A stretch of 60,143 nt of DNA. It comes from Chthonomonadaceae bacterium (GTDB taxonomy: Bacteria > Armatimonadota > Chthonomonadetes > Chthonomonadales > Chthonomonadaceae). The translations under genes and the position numbers were made by a program. Below the pieces are notes generated by a model, which did no database searches, was not told where the DNA came from, and saw nothing but the letters and a program-made list of their open reading frames with translations. Location of the stretch: contig DAIDHN010000021.1 of assembly GCA_027459665.1 (NCBI GenBank), positions 1 to 60,143 of the forward strand, in the 5' to 3' direction. Positions 1 through 7,808 of this stretch are shown piece by piece (position 1 is the first letter of the stretch; every line of letters begins with the position of its first letter).

Positions 1-567
1 GACGGCGTGACATGGAAACGCCAGAGCATGCAGCCGGTGCTCTCTGCCGAACAGCCCTGGGAAAAGGTGGCCGTGATGTGCCCGGATGTGCTGTGGGATG
101 CGCACCGAAAGGTGTACAGAATGTGGTACTCGGGAGGAGATCAGTATGAACCCGATGCCATTGGCTATGCAGAAAGCAGCGATGGCATTCACTGGACAAA
201 AAACGCGCACAACCCCATTTTTCAAGCCGACCCAAGCCAATCGTGGGAAAAGTACAAGGTGACTGCCTGCAATATAGTGCGCAGCAGAGGCTGGTACTAC
301 ATGTTCTACATAGGTTTTCGAGACATAGACCATGCTCAAATCGGCCTCGCACGCTCAAAAGACGGTATCTCCAGCTGGCAGCGGTTTACCGGCAGCCCAA
401 TCATCAGCCCAACAGAAGGCAGCTGGGACAGCGATGCCTGCTACAAACCTGCCGTTGTTTGGGATGGCAGACGGTGGCTGCTTTGGTACAACGGGCGCAA
501 GGGTGGATTGGAGCAGATTGGGCTGGCAGTACACAACGGTGAAAACCTCTGGAACACGGGCCGCTAA
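1..567 (+). CDS. Beta-propeller glycosidase-like protein, C-terminal part
   Basis: The reading frame is open from base 1, so the 5' end lies outside the window; 188 residues remain before TAA. Short motifs of the type S-D-G-I-H-W recur (D-G-V-T-W at the left edge, S-D-G-I-H-W near residue 60, S-K-D-G-I-S-S-W near residue 120), each ending a propeller blade. W-Y-S-G-G, M-F-Y-I-G and L-W-Y-N-G strands alternate with them. This is the pattern of five-bladed glycosidases of the GH43/GH32/GH130 type, which cleave or phosphorolyse plant or host glycans. The catalytic N-terminal blades are missing from view, so family and substrate cannot be fixed. It precedes a sugar ABC transporter on the same strand, but about 500 bases and a promoter separate them. 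Confidence 0.7.
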   Translation, partial: DGVTWKRQSMQPVLSAEQPWEKVAVMCPDVLWDAHRKVYRMWYSGGDQYEPDAIGYAESSDGIHWTKNAHNPIFQADPSQSWEKYKVTACNIVRSRGWYYMFYIGFRDIDHAQIGLARSKDGISSWQRFTGSPIISPTEGSWDSDACYKPAVVWDGRRWLLWYNGRKGGLEQIGLAVHNGENLWNTGR

Positions 568-1085
568 CTGATGCAGCAGCGCAGGATGCAGACAGCAGGC
601 AGGCGGCTGCCATTTTCCGAATGAATGCTGCAAGCACAGCAGCCCTGCTGCATGCCTTCAGCGGCAGCTAGTCCCTCTCATACGCCCCCCCTTCTTCTCT
701 CCCCTCATCAACAGCAGGGCAGCGCTTCTGTTCGTCTGTTGCACACAAACAGTACGCTTCTGCAGCATGGCTGAAATATTGCTGAACAAGACAAACCAGT
801 AACAACAAAACACCATTCCCGCCTGCAGACAGAAGGCAGTCTCCCACACTAAAAATAGTTTACGTCAACCCTGCACACTTATAAATCAGCAGAATATACT
901 TGAAAAAAGTGTGCAGCAGAGTATACTTAGGGTCAGACTCCGTGCAGTGACACCACTTCAGCAGGATGCACGGTATTGCGAGTCTCCGTCCCTTCCAGAA
1001 AAACAGAGATGCTGTCAACAGCAGACAGCACAATCATACTGGCAGACAAACTGCCATTTGCAACTATCCCTGTAAGGAGAGTGAC
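568..1085. other. Non-coding regulatory region before the sugar transporter
   Basis: No convincing gene lies here. The left half is low in signals apart from a small CAGCAG/CTGCTG hairpin at 637-650. The right half holds the promoter at 900-927 with direct and inverted repeats around it, then a leader of about 150 bases with hairpins. The hairpins are CCGTGCA/TGCACGG (940-946 with 967-973), TGCTGTC/GACAGCA (1010-1016 with 1024-1030) and TGGCAG/CTGCCA (1040-1045 with 1051-1056). An in-frame ATG at 966 has no ribosome binding site and would add an unlikely hydrophilic stretch before the signal peptide. Confidence 0.6.
871..928 (+). promoter_or_regulatory. Promoter with operator-like repeats for the sugar ABC genes
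   Basis: A sigma-70-type promoter is visible: TTGAAA at 900-905, a 16-base spacer and TATACT at 922-927, five of six matches in each box. A 15-base direct repeat, CAGCAGAATATACTT (887-901) and CAGCAGAGTATACTT (914-928), differs at one base with a 27-base period; its second copy covers the -10 box. A perfect 10-base inverted repeat, CTGCACACTT (871-880) and AAGTGTGCAG (907-916), brackets the -35 box. This looks like an operator for a sugar-responsive regulator; the regulator is not identified. Confidence 0.6.
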
Positions 1086-2120
1086 TTGATACAAAAAACT
1101 AAGCGGCAGTACAATGCGGTGATTGCCCTCTGGTCTACGGCTGCCCTGCTGCTGGCAGGTTGTACCAACAAGGCAGCTGAAAACCTGCCCGCCCCCGTCA
1201 ATGTGGCCAGTAAGCAGACGCTTACCCTCCCAGAGCCTCCCGAACCATCTATAGCAGTACTCTCTGCCCCGGCAAATAAAAATTATACTGTTGGCGTCAG
1301 CCTTCTCACCCAGGATGACCCTTTTTACATTGCACTGAAAAAGGGCATGGTAAAAGAGGCTGCAAAAGAGAAAATAACGCTGGTGCCTCTCTCTGCAGAT
1401 AAAGACCTGAACAAGCAGATCAATCAGGTGCAGAATTTTATTGCCCAGAGAGTAAATGCCATCGTGATATGCCCGGTAGACAGCGAGGGAGTAATCTCTG
1501 CGGTGCAGGCTGCCAACAACGCGCACATACCCGTATTCACCGCAGATATAACCGCAAACGGCGGCAAGATTGTGAGCTACATTGCATCAGACAACGTGCA
1601 GGGCGGCAGGCTTGCCGGTGAGTATGCGGCAAAAACGCTGCTGCACGGCACGGGCAATGTGGCTATTCTCGACCTCAAAACCGTTAGCAGCGTGGAAGAC
1701 AGGGTGAAAGGCTTCAAGGAAGCGCTTGCTGCATACCCCGGCATTCATGTTGTATCTGACATCGATGTGCCCAATGCAACGCGTGAAAACGCGGTTGACA
1801 AAGCGACCAACCTGCTGACCGCCAACCCAAACATTAACCTCATCTTTGGCTGCAACGATCCGGTTGCGCTCGGAACCCTCTCTGCTCTCAAGCAGATGAA
1901 CAAAACCGATGTAAGCATTGTGGGGTACGATGCAACGCCTGAGGCGCAAAACTACATTGCAACCGGCACGAGCATGCTGAAGGCAGATGCCATACAGTTT
2001 CCAGACCTTATTGGCAAAACTACGGTAGATGCCATCATAAAGTACCTCGGCGGCACGCCTGTTCCAGCCCAAATACCCATTCCAACCGGTCTGGTTACCC
2101 CTGCATCGTTCAAAAAATAA
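1086..2120 (+). CDS. Sugar ABC transporter substrate-binding lipoprotein (RbsB-like)
   Basis: Periplasmic or membrane-anchored binding protein of the ribose/xylose class (Peripla_BP_4), expected to capture a monosaccharide for import. I place the start at TTG 1086 because AAGGAG lies at 1074-1079, six bases upstream, and this start gives a clean lipoprotein signal peptide with lipobox L-L-A-G-C, Cys at residue 26. The mature part has two Rossmann-like lobes: Y-T-V-G-V-S-L-L opening strand, an I-V-I-C-P-V-D-S-E-G segment typical of the first lobe, and I-F-G-C-N-D-P-V-A-L-G followed by V-S-I-V-G-Y-D in the second. Length 344 residues is usual. The permease gene follows after 71 bases containing a strong hairpin. 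The sugar cannot be read from the sequence. Confidence 0.9.
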   Translation: MIQKTKRQYNAVIALWSTAALLLAGCTNKAAENLPAPVNVASKQTLTLPEPPEPSIAVLSAPANKNYTVGVSLLTQDDPFYIALKKGMVKEAAKEKITLVPLSADKDLNKQINQVQNFIAQRVNAIVICPVDSEGVISAVQAANNAHIPVFTADITANGGKIVSYIASDNVQGGRLAGEYAAKTLLHGTGNVAILDLKTVSSVEDRVKGFKEALAAYPGIHVVSDIDVPNATRENAVDKATNLLTANPNINLIFGCNDPVALGTLSALKQMNKTDVSIVGYDATPEAQNYIATGTSMLKADAIQFPDLIGKTTVDAIIKYLGGTPVPAQIPIPTGLVTPASFKK

Positions 2121-2131
2121 TCACTCATAAA

Positions 2132-2160
2132 GAACAGCCTGTACTTTGTACGGGCTGTTC
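2132..2160 (+). terminator. Intercistronic hairpin between binding protein and permease
   Basis: Thirteen bases, GAACAGCCTGTAC (2132-2144), pair with GTACGGGCTGTTC (2148-2160) around a TTT loop; all pairs are Watson-Crick except one T-G. No T-run follows (CCTCTGG), so this is unlikely to be an efficient intrinsic terminator. A hairpin here is the usual way to keep the binding-protein mRNA more abundant than the permease mRNA, by 3'-end protection or partial termination. Confidence 0.6.
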
Positions 2161-2191
2161 CCTCTGGTAAAAAACTGGCGCCATTCACTAC

Positions 2192-3256
2192 ATGAACTCA
2201 CTTACACCCAAACCCTTTGCTTCTGCAAAACAGACATCCAGATATTCTACACTCAGGCGATCCGTCGGTTTTGGTCCCAATACCGGCATCAGCGTGGTCT
2301 TTGTCTGTCTGCTGATTCTGGTATGGGCTACAACGCCATCTTTCAGACATCTTCTCACCTTTCAAAACCTTGTGCAGCAGGTCTCCATCAATGCAATCAT
2401 TGCCATCGGCATGACCTTTGTAATCATCACTGCCGGCATAGACCTCTCTGTTGGCTCTATACAGGGCCTGTCGGGAGTAATCACAGCAATGGTGCTTATG
2501 AACCCCGCACTGGTTGGCAGATTCGGGCTGGCAGTGATTCCTCTTGCAGTCGCGGGTGGAGTGGCGGCAGGCGCACTTGCAGGTTTTCTCAACGGCGCCG
2601 CTGTCTCCCTTCTTCGCATGCAGCCATTTATTGTTACACTGGCAACCATGTGGGCCATCAGGGGCGTGGCAGAGATAATTACCAACGGATCGCCCATTGG
2701 AACCGTCTCTCCCGACAGGCCGCTTGCCAACCTGCGAAACAACATTCTGCAAAACAAATTCACCATGATTGGCATGGGCTTTACAGGCATTATCCCACTC
2801 TCTGCGCTCATAGCGCTGGTGGTAATGATAGCGAGTCACATTCTGCTAAGCCGATCGGCCTTTGGCAGACAGGTGTACGCAATAGGCGGCAACAAAGAGG
2901 CCGCCAGGCTTTCAGGCATCAATGTAGACCGCACGCTTCTTATGGTTTATGCACTCTCCGGCCTGCTGGCGGGCATAGCGGCAGTCATCCTTGCATCCAA
3001 ACTGGTAGGCGGTCAGCCAACCGCCGGCAACGGTTTTGAGCTGTATGCCATTGCCGCAGTAGTGGTGGGCGGCACCAGCCTGTTTGGAGGCGTTGGCAAC
3101 GTAATCGGCAGCGTGCTGGGGGCGCTTATTATTGGCATTATCAACATGGGGCTTGACCTTCATGGCATATCTGCCTTCTGGCAGCAGATTGTTACCGGCG
3201 CCATTATTCTTCTGGCTGTGCTGATAGATGACCGGGTAAGGCGCCGAAGAGCCTGA
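2192..3256 (+). CDS. Sugar ABC transporter permease (RbsC-like)
   Basis: Membrane permease of the branched-chain/ribose family (BPD_transp_2), forming the channel of a sugar importer. The 354 residues hold about eight to ten hydrophobic helices after a polar 30-residue N-terminus. Family hallmarks are the G-I-D-L-S-V-G-S segment near residue 88 and the A-I-G-G-N-K-E-A-A-R-L-S-G-I cytoplasmic loop near residue 230, which docks the ATPase, followed by G-G-T-S-L-F-G-G near residue 295. It belongs with the upstream binding protein. The RbsA-type ATPase normally encoded with such a pair is absent on both sides within the window. No good ribosome binding site precedes ATG 2192, which may reflect coupling or low expression. 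Confidence 0.9.
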   Translation: MNSLTPKPFASAKQTSRYSTLRRSVGFGPNTGISVVFVCLLILVWATTPSFRHLLTFQNLVQQVSINAIIAIGMTFVIITAGIDLSVGSIQGLSGVITAMVLMNPALVGRFGLAVIPLAVAGGVAAGALAGFLNGAAVSLLRMQPFIVTLATMWAIRGVAEIITNGSPIGTVSPDRPLANLRNNILQNKFTMIGMGFTGIIPLSALIALVVMIASHILLSRSAFGRQVYAIGGNKEAARLSGINVDRTLLMVYALSGLLAGIAAVILASKLVGGQPTAGNGFELYAIAAVVVGGTSLFGGVGNVIGSVLGALIIGIINMGLDLHGISAFWQQIVTGAIILLAVLIDDRVRRRRA

Positions 3257-3258
3257 AC

Positions 3259-3291
3259 CGCCGCCGTTTTGCGTATGGCTGTGCGGCGGCG
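3259..3291 (+). terminator. GC-rich hairpin after the permease
   Basis: CGCCGCCG-type arm at 3259-3266 pairs with 3284-3291 (eight G-C pairs) around a 17-base loop, three bases after the permease stop. No T-run follows, so it may be a weak or factor-assisted terminator, or merely an mRNA end-stabilising hairpin. Confidence 0.35.
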
Positions 3292-3396
3292 CTGTACGCA
3301 TACGCGCAGTATTCTGCATGCCAAACCATGCCGCCGCTGCCTGTAAAAAAGGTAAAATTCAGTTATGCTCACCGCCAGGAAAGGAGCATTTGATTC

Positions 3397-4716
3397 ATGG
3401 AAATTCACATCCCTACCAATATCTTCACCTATCCCGACATCGCACTGCCCCGCGTTGCCAGAATAATGCAGCGGGAAACCGTACCTGCGCTCTCTGAAAA
3501 ACAGGCGGCAAAACTGGCGGCAGAGGCCGTAAACACCCTGCTTGAGCAGCATCGGCTTGCTCCCGGCGCTTCTGTGGCAGTAGGAGTGGGCAGCAGAGGC
3601 ATCTGCAGCCTGGCAGCGGTGGTAAAAGCAGTACTAACCACCCTGCAGCAGGCCGGATTGCAGCCGTTTGTTACGCCAGCCATGGGAAGCCACGGCGGTG
3701 CAACCGCTGAAGGGCAGAAGGAAGTGCTGGAAAGCTACGGGGTAACCGAAGAAGCCATGGGAGCCGCCATCCGCTCCAGCATGGAGGTAGAGCAGGTGGG
3801 CGAGCTGGGTCGGGAAGCAGGTGAATACGCAGGGTTCCCTGTGTACTGCGATCGCAATGCCTATCATGCCGATGCCATTCTGCTTGTAAACCGCATTAAG
3901 TCGCACACCGATTTCAGCGGCCCCATAGAGAGCGGCATCGGCAAAATGGCGGTAATTGGGCTTGGCAAACGCCATGGCGCCGATGCCATTCACCGCCAGG
4001 GGGCGCATGGGCTGGCAAAACTGCTGCCCCTCATCGCACGTTTTCAGGCAGAGCGCCTTCCTCTGCTGGGCGGCATCGCACTCATTGAAAACTCCGCAGG
4101 CCGCACCTGCGAAATACACCCTCTGCCCGCTGCATTCATCGGGCAGAAAGAAGAAACCAGTCTGCTGCACAGGGCGGCAGCCCTGCTGCCACGCATCCCT
4201 TTTAAACAGCTTGATGTACTGCTGATAGATGAAATAGGCAAAAATATCAGCGGAGCATGCATGGATACCCATGTCATTGGCAGGCTCTGCATGCCCTCCC
4301 TGCCAGAAAGTGATTGGGAAGGACCGAGCATTCGCCTGATTGCTGCACTCGATCTCACCGAAGAAACGCATGGCAATGCCGTTTCGATGGGCCTGGCAGA
4401 CCTGACTACCGAACGCCTCATCTCCAGAACCAACTGGGAAAGCACCCTCATCAATGCGCGCACCAGCGGCGAAGGAGGAATACTGCGCTCACGCATACCG
4501 CTGATTCTGCCAACTGCAGAAGACTGCGCACGCACCGCCATTGCAACATGCGGCAGAGCCAATTCTGCCGATGTGAGGCTGGCACGCATACGCAGCACGG
4601 CACACACCACCCTGCTGGAAATATCGCCGGCCCTGCTGGAAGAAGCGCGTGCCAACCCGCAGCTGCAGGTAGATGAAGAGCTGCACGCGATCAACCTGAA
4701 CTGCAAACTGCAGTAG
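3397..4716 (+). CDS. LarA/DUF2088-type racemase-like enzyme
   Basis: 439-residue protein resembling nickel-dependent lactate racemase LarA and its DUF2088 relatives, which use a nickel-pincer nucleotide to racemise or epimerise 2-hydroxy acids. AAGGAG at 3381-3386 fixes the ATG at 3397. The segment A-M-G-S-H-G-G-A-T near residue 105 aligns with the LarA T-H-R-P loop that carries a catalytic histidine, and R-I-K-S-H-T-D-F near residue 168 offers the Lys/His pair expected around the cofactor. The second half is less conserved. No larB, larC or larE cofactor genes are in the window. Its position behind a sugar importer suggests a sugar-acid substrate; that is inference. The next gene is convergent, with only nine bases between the two stops. 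Confidence 0.7.
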   Translation: MEIHIPTNIFTYPDIALPRVARIMQRETVPALSEKQAAKLAAEAVNTLLEQHRLAPGASVAVGVGSRGICSLAAVVKAVLTTLQQAGLQPFVTPAMGSHGGATAEGQKEVLESYGVTEEAMGAAIRSSMEVEQVGELGREAGEYAGFPVYCDRNAYHADAILLVNRIKSHTDFSGPIESGIGKMAVIGLGKRHGADAIHRQGAHGLAKLLPLIARFQAERLPLLGGIALIENSAGRTCEIHPLPAAFIGQKEETSLLHRAAALLPRIPFKQLDVLLIDEIGKNISGACMDTHVIGRLCMPSLPESDWEGPSIRLIAALDLTEETHGNAVSMGLADLTTERLISRTNWESTLINARTSGEGGILRSRIPLILPTAEDCARTAIATCGRANSADVRLARIRSTAHTTLLEISPALLEEARANPQLQVDEELHAINLNCKLQ

Positions 4717-4725
4717 CGCGGCGCA

Positions 4726-6180
4726 TTACCTGTGCAGGTTGTTGGGCCGAAGCAGGCTGCCGGCATCGCTGCCCAGAGTGGTGCGCAGCAGCGTTTCAGG
4801 CATGGCATTTTCTGCGCTGGAGGCGCGCAGCAGCGTAACAGCAGCATTGCTTTTTTCTGCTGTAGAGGGCAGAGCCAGCAGGCATACCCTGGCGGCTTCT
4901 TTCACCCTCCCCTGCTCCGGCCCGACCGCCTCTGAATACGCCAGCCTTTCAACAGGCACAACTGCTGTAATGTTTCCCATACGCTGCAATACATTGAGAA
5001 TGGCAAGCAGAAAGTCGCAGTGATCTTCTGCCAGCCCCATATCCAGCCACTGGTAAAGAATGTCGTACCTCGCCTGCGAAAGCAGCGCCGCGTTTTCCAG
5101 CTTCATTTGCGGCAGCAGCCGCTGCAGCCCCAGTACTGCCATTTTGCGCGCATATCTGTCTGGCCACAACAGGGCGTCGGCGAGCGGGCCAACTGCACTC
5201 ACATCTCTGCTGCGTGCCAGAGCTTTCAGCTCTTTTATCTGCCTGCCCAGCACAGAATAGCGCCCCAGCAGCAGCGGAAGCAGTGCCAGCCCCCCGCCCA
5301 GCACGGCAGGCAGATACTGATGCTGCATTCCATAGTGCGCCATATTGTACAAACCAAAAGGGGTGAATACCGCGTAAGAGGCGGTAAGCACCTTGCTGCG
5401 CAGGGTATAGCGGCGGTGCAGACTGCCATCCTGCTGCTGTGCATGTTCGGCGGGCGGGGCTGTCGCTTCCTGTCCCGCTTCAGAGCCGACAGTGCGCTCT
5501 TGCTCTGCTGCAGACGGCATGTTCTGAGCCGGTTGCAGCGCGGAGGCAGCCGAAAGGGCGTCTACCGTCCTCCGTGCCGCATTGCGTACATCAACCGGGT
5601 ATGCTGCCCCGCACAGCCGGCGCGCTTCTGGCAGAGCAGGCAGGTACTGCTGACGCTCTATGGTGCGCAGGGCATGTTGCAGCATCTTTCTGTCGCGCCC
5701 TGTGCGGGCTGGCCCCAGTATGCGTCTTACCGCGGCAAGGCTGCCGGCATCCAGGTGCCCTTTTTCCACCTCGCTCAGGGTGCGCAGCAGTCGGCGTATG
5801 CGAAGGCGGCAGGCAGTTTGTATTTCCCCCTGCGTTTCATCCAGCAGTTCGGCCAGGGCGGGCAGCCATTTCATGTTCACATCTGCGGTAGCGGCAGCAA
5901 GCTGTGCGCCTCGTATCTGGCGCAGCTGCATTCGGGTCAGTTCGCTGGATATGCCCAGCAGAGCAAAAAGCAGCATGTCTATGCGCTGGCGCATCAGCGC
6001 GCTCACAACGGCTCCGGGCCAAAAGCCGTACCCCAGCACAATCCAGAGCCGCAGCAAAAAAACGTCGGCGCCATGATTCTCTTCCTCAAGCGTCTGCAGC
6101 AGCTGCACTGCGCTGCCTGCCCCGTTTTCAAGACTCGTGCTTACTCTGTCTGGCGGTTTTGCCCCTGTCTGTTTCGTCAC
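4726..6180 (-). CDS. Membrane protein of unknown function with HEAT-like helices
   Basis: 484 residues that I do not recognise. The start is GTG at 6180, overlapping the TGA of the upstream gene as GTGA, with GAGGGA upstream; this coupling supports minus-strand coding against a long shadow frame on the other strand. An N-terminal hydrophobic stretch (about residues 42-75) is followed by a Gln/Arg-rich helical region, an Ala/Gln/Glu-rich linker near 225-250, a hydrophobic hairpin near 270-300, and a segment near 310-345 (G-P-L-A-D-A-L-L-W) that looks like a HEAT or Armadillo helix pair. The C-terminal 100 residues are helical. It probably acts at the membrane together with the upstream gene product. 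No enzymatic motif is visible. Confidence 0.6.
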   Translation of the reverse strand: MTKQTGAKPPDRVSTSLENGAGSAVQLLQTLEEENHGADVFLLRLWIVLGYGFWPGAVVSALMRQRIDMLLFALLGISSELTRMQLRQIRGAQLAAATADVNMKWLPALAELLDETQGEIQTACRLRIRRLLRTLSEVEKGHLDAGSLAAVRRILGPARTGRDRKMLQHALRTIERQQYLPALPEARRLCGAAYPVDVRNAARRTVDALSAASALQPAQNMPSAAEQERTVGSEAGQEATAPPAEHAQQQDGSLHRRYTLRSKVLTASYAVFTPFGLYNMAHYGMQHQYLPAVLGGGLALLPLLLGRYSVLGRQIKELKALARSRDVSAVGPLADALLWPDRYARKMAVLGLQRLLPQMKLENAALLSQARYDILYQWLDMGLAEDHCDFLLAILNVLQRMGNITAVVPVERLAYSEAVGPEQGRVKEAARVCLLALPSTAEKSNAAVTLLRASSAENAMPETLLRTTLGSDAGSLLRPNNLHR

Positions 6181-7808
6181 GGCATTTCCCTCATTGCAAC
6201 CAGCTGCCCCGTCTCATCCGGCTGCCTTTTTGTCTGCTGCGTGCCTCCACCATATGAGTCGAGCGTAAAATAGTCGATATGAATATCCGCAGGGCCAATG
6301 CTGTATGCCAGCCCTCCAACTGCAGGGGCAGCGCCTGGTTCGGGGGGCAGATAGCAAAGCGGCTGGTTTTTTACGCGGGCAAACGGGTCGGCAGGCACAG
6401 CAGGCAGATAGGCGGGAACCAGCTGCTGCAGGCTGGCAGGCATGGCGCCATGATCCCTGGCATACAGCATTTCTGCCAGCGTAACCACAAGCAGACGGTT
6501 GTAGGCAAGGTCAGCCCTGTGGTTCATATCATTGTTCACAGGTGGCAGAACCGCTTCTGATATGCGCGGGCAGCGCTGCCGAAGCCACACCTGCCATTTT
6601 ACCAGAGGCAGATACGATCTGTCGGTGTATGCACCGCCTGTCAGGGCAGCATAGGCGTTTAGGGCCTGCTCATAGCGCCGAATAAAATGCTGCCAGGGGT
6701 GCTGTATCACCTGCATATCTGCGTGCAAACGGTTCCATTCGTTGTCGGCAAGCCCGCTGCTCTGCAGCAGATACGCTGGCTGGTAGTAGCGTGCCACGGC
6801 ATCTGCCAGCAGGGGAAGATGATTCTGCCTGTAGTTTTGCAGCAGTGCGCTGAAATGAGGGCGGCTGCTGAGCAGAAGCTGCACTGCCTGCAGCATATGC
6901 ACAAGGTCGGGGCGGGTAAGAAATGCTTTCTGCGGGGTATGGCTGTAATAGAGCTGCTGGTTTTGCGCCAGCATGCTCCATACAACAGAACGCGCAGCGT
7001 GGTTCATTTTCAACAATGCGCGGTACTGGTGCAGTGAACTGTTTTGCTGCAGCATAAAATTGAGCCGCAGTGCCTGCAGGGCGGTGTCGAACGCTTTCAT
7101 CCACTCCTGTTTTGCCTGGTAATACCGTGCCTCATCTATCAGCAGAGCATTCGCCCGCAAAACAACATTGTGCTGCTGCTGCGGGTTGACTGTTATCTGC
7201 ATTTGCAATGCCTCATGTATTTGCTGCAGAGGCTTCTGGTTGGCGTTCAGCACGCTTTGCAAAAAGGAGAATGTAATATGCCGGTTATGTATCTGCTCTG
7301 CAGAAGGCGCTGTATTGAAGACATACATTGTGCTGCTCTGGCCTGGTGCGCCGTATACTGCCTGATAGCCAACTGAAACGGGGTTCATCAGCCAGCCGTA
7401 ATCCAGCGGAGGCAGATGTGCAGGGTCGGCAAAGCCGAGTTTTTTTGCATCACTGGCAGAGTAGTACTTGCCGGCAGGCTCATGAATGGCTTCTGCTGCA
7501 TTCATCAGCAGCTGCCATCCTTTGCTTGGCCCAAGCACAGCGGGGTAAGCAGGCAGATGAGGCACGCGTTCGGCTTTGCGAACCTGCTGCTGCATATAAG
7601 CAGGCACAGAGTAGATGCCTGCCCCCAGCGCTATCGCTGCGCCTATGCGCACAGGCAGCGATACGCGGCTGGCCAGGCTGAACAATTTTCTCCTGCCGGT
7701 ATGCAGTGGCAAGCCAGCTGTTTCAGGCAGCGTTTTCTCTTCTGCATACACACCCGCTGCTGTCGGTTTGGCAGTAGCAGACGCTCCCTCAGTTTTATGA
7801 TTCAGCAT
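6177..7808 (-). CDS. Single-pass membrane protein of unknown function
   Basis: 543 residues from ATG 7808. I prefer this start over the ATG ten codons upstream because GGAGGGG sits at 7818-7824, nine bases before it. One transmembrane helix (about residues 42-62, A-A-I-A-L-G-A-G) follows a cytoplasmic N-terminus of about 40 residues. The rest is a large extracytoplasmic, Gln- and Tyr-rich, mainly helical domain ending in a short P-A-D-P-F region and a Y-S-I-G-P-A-D-I strand. That ending resembles the C-termini of Armatimonadota and Planctomycetes proteins in which a D-P-F-x-x-x-P-L-x-Y motif is frequent. No catalytic signature is seen. It is translationally coupled to the downstream gene (GTGA overlap), so the two products likely work together. 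Confidence 0.6.
   Translation of the reverse strand: MLNHKTEGASATAKPTAAGVYAEEKTLPETAGLPLHTGRRKLFSLASRVSLPVRIGAAIALGAGIYSVPAYMQQQVRKAERVPHLPAYPAVLGPSKGWQLLMNAAEAIHEPAGKYYSASDAKKLGFADPAHLPPLDYGWLMNPVSVGYQAVYGAPGQSSTMYVFNTAPSAEQIHNRHITFSFLQSVLNANQKPLQQIHEALQMQITVNPQQQHNVVLRANALLIDEARYYQAKQEWMKAFDTALQALRLNFMLQQNSSLHQYRALLKMNHAARSVVWSMLAQNQQLYYSHTPQKAFLTRPDLVHMLQAVQLLLSSRPHFSALLQNYRQNHLPLLADAVARYYQPAYLLQSSGLADNEWNRLHADMQVIQHPWQHFIRRYEQALNAYAALTGGAYTDRSYLPLVKWQVWLRQRCPRISEAVLPPVNNDMNHRADLAYNRLLVVTLAEMLYARDHGAMPASLQQLVPAYLPAVPADPFARVKNQPLCYLPPEPGAAPAVGGLAYSIGPADIHIDYFTLDSYGGGTQQTKRQPDETGQLVAMREMP

Noticed and set aside
966-1085. ATG 966 as start of the sugar-binding protein
   Set aside because: It would place 40 polar residues before the lipoprotein signal; TTG 1086 has AAGGAG six bases upstream.
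2146-3039. 297-codon frame overlapping the sugar permease
   Set aside because: Shadow of the permease gene with His/Ser/Arg-rich composition and no domain.
5020-6273. 417-codon plus-strand frame opposite the HEAT-like membrane protein
   Set aside because: Cys/Gln-rich composition with no domain, no ribosome site, and the minus-strand gene is supported by coupling to its neighbour (GTGA).
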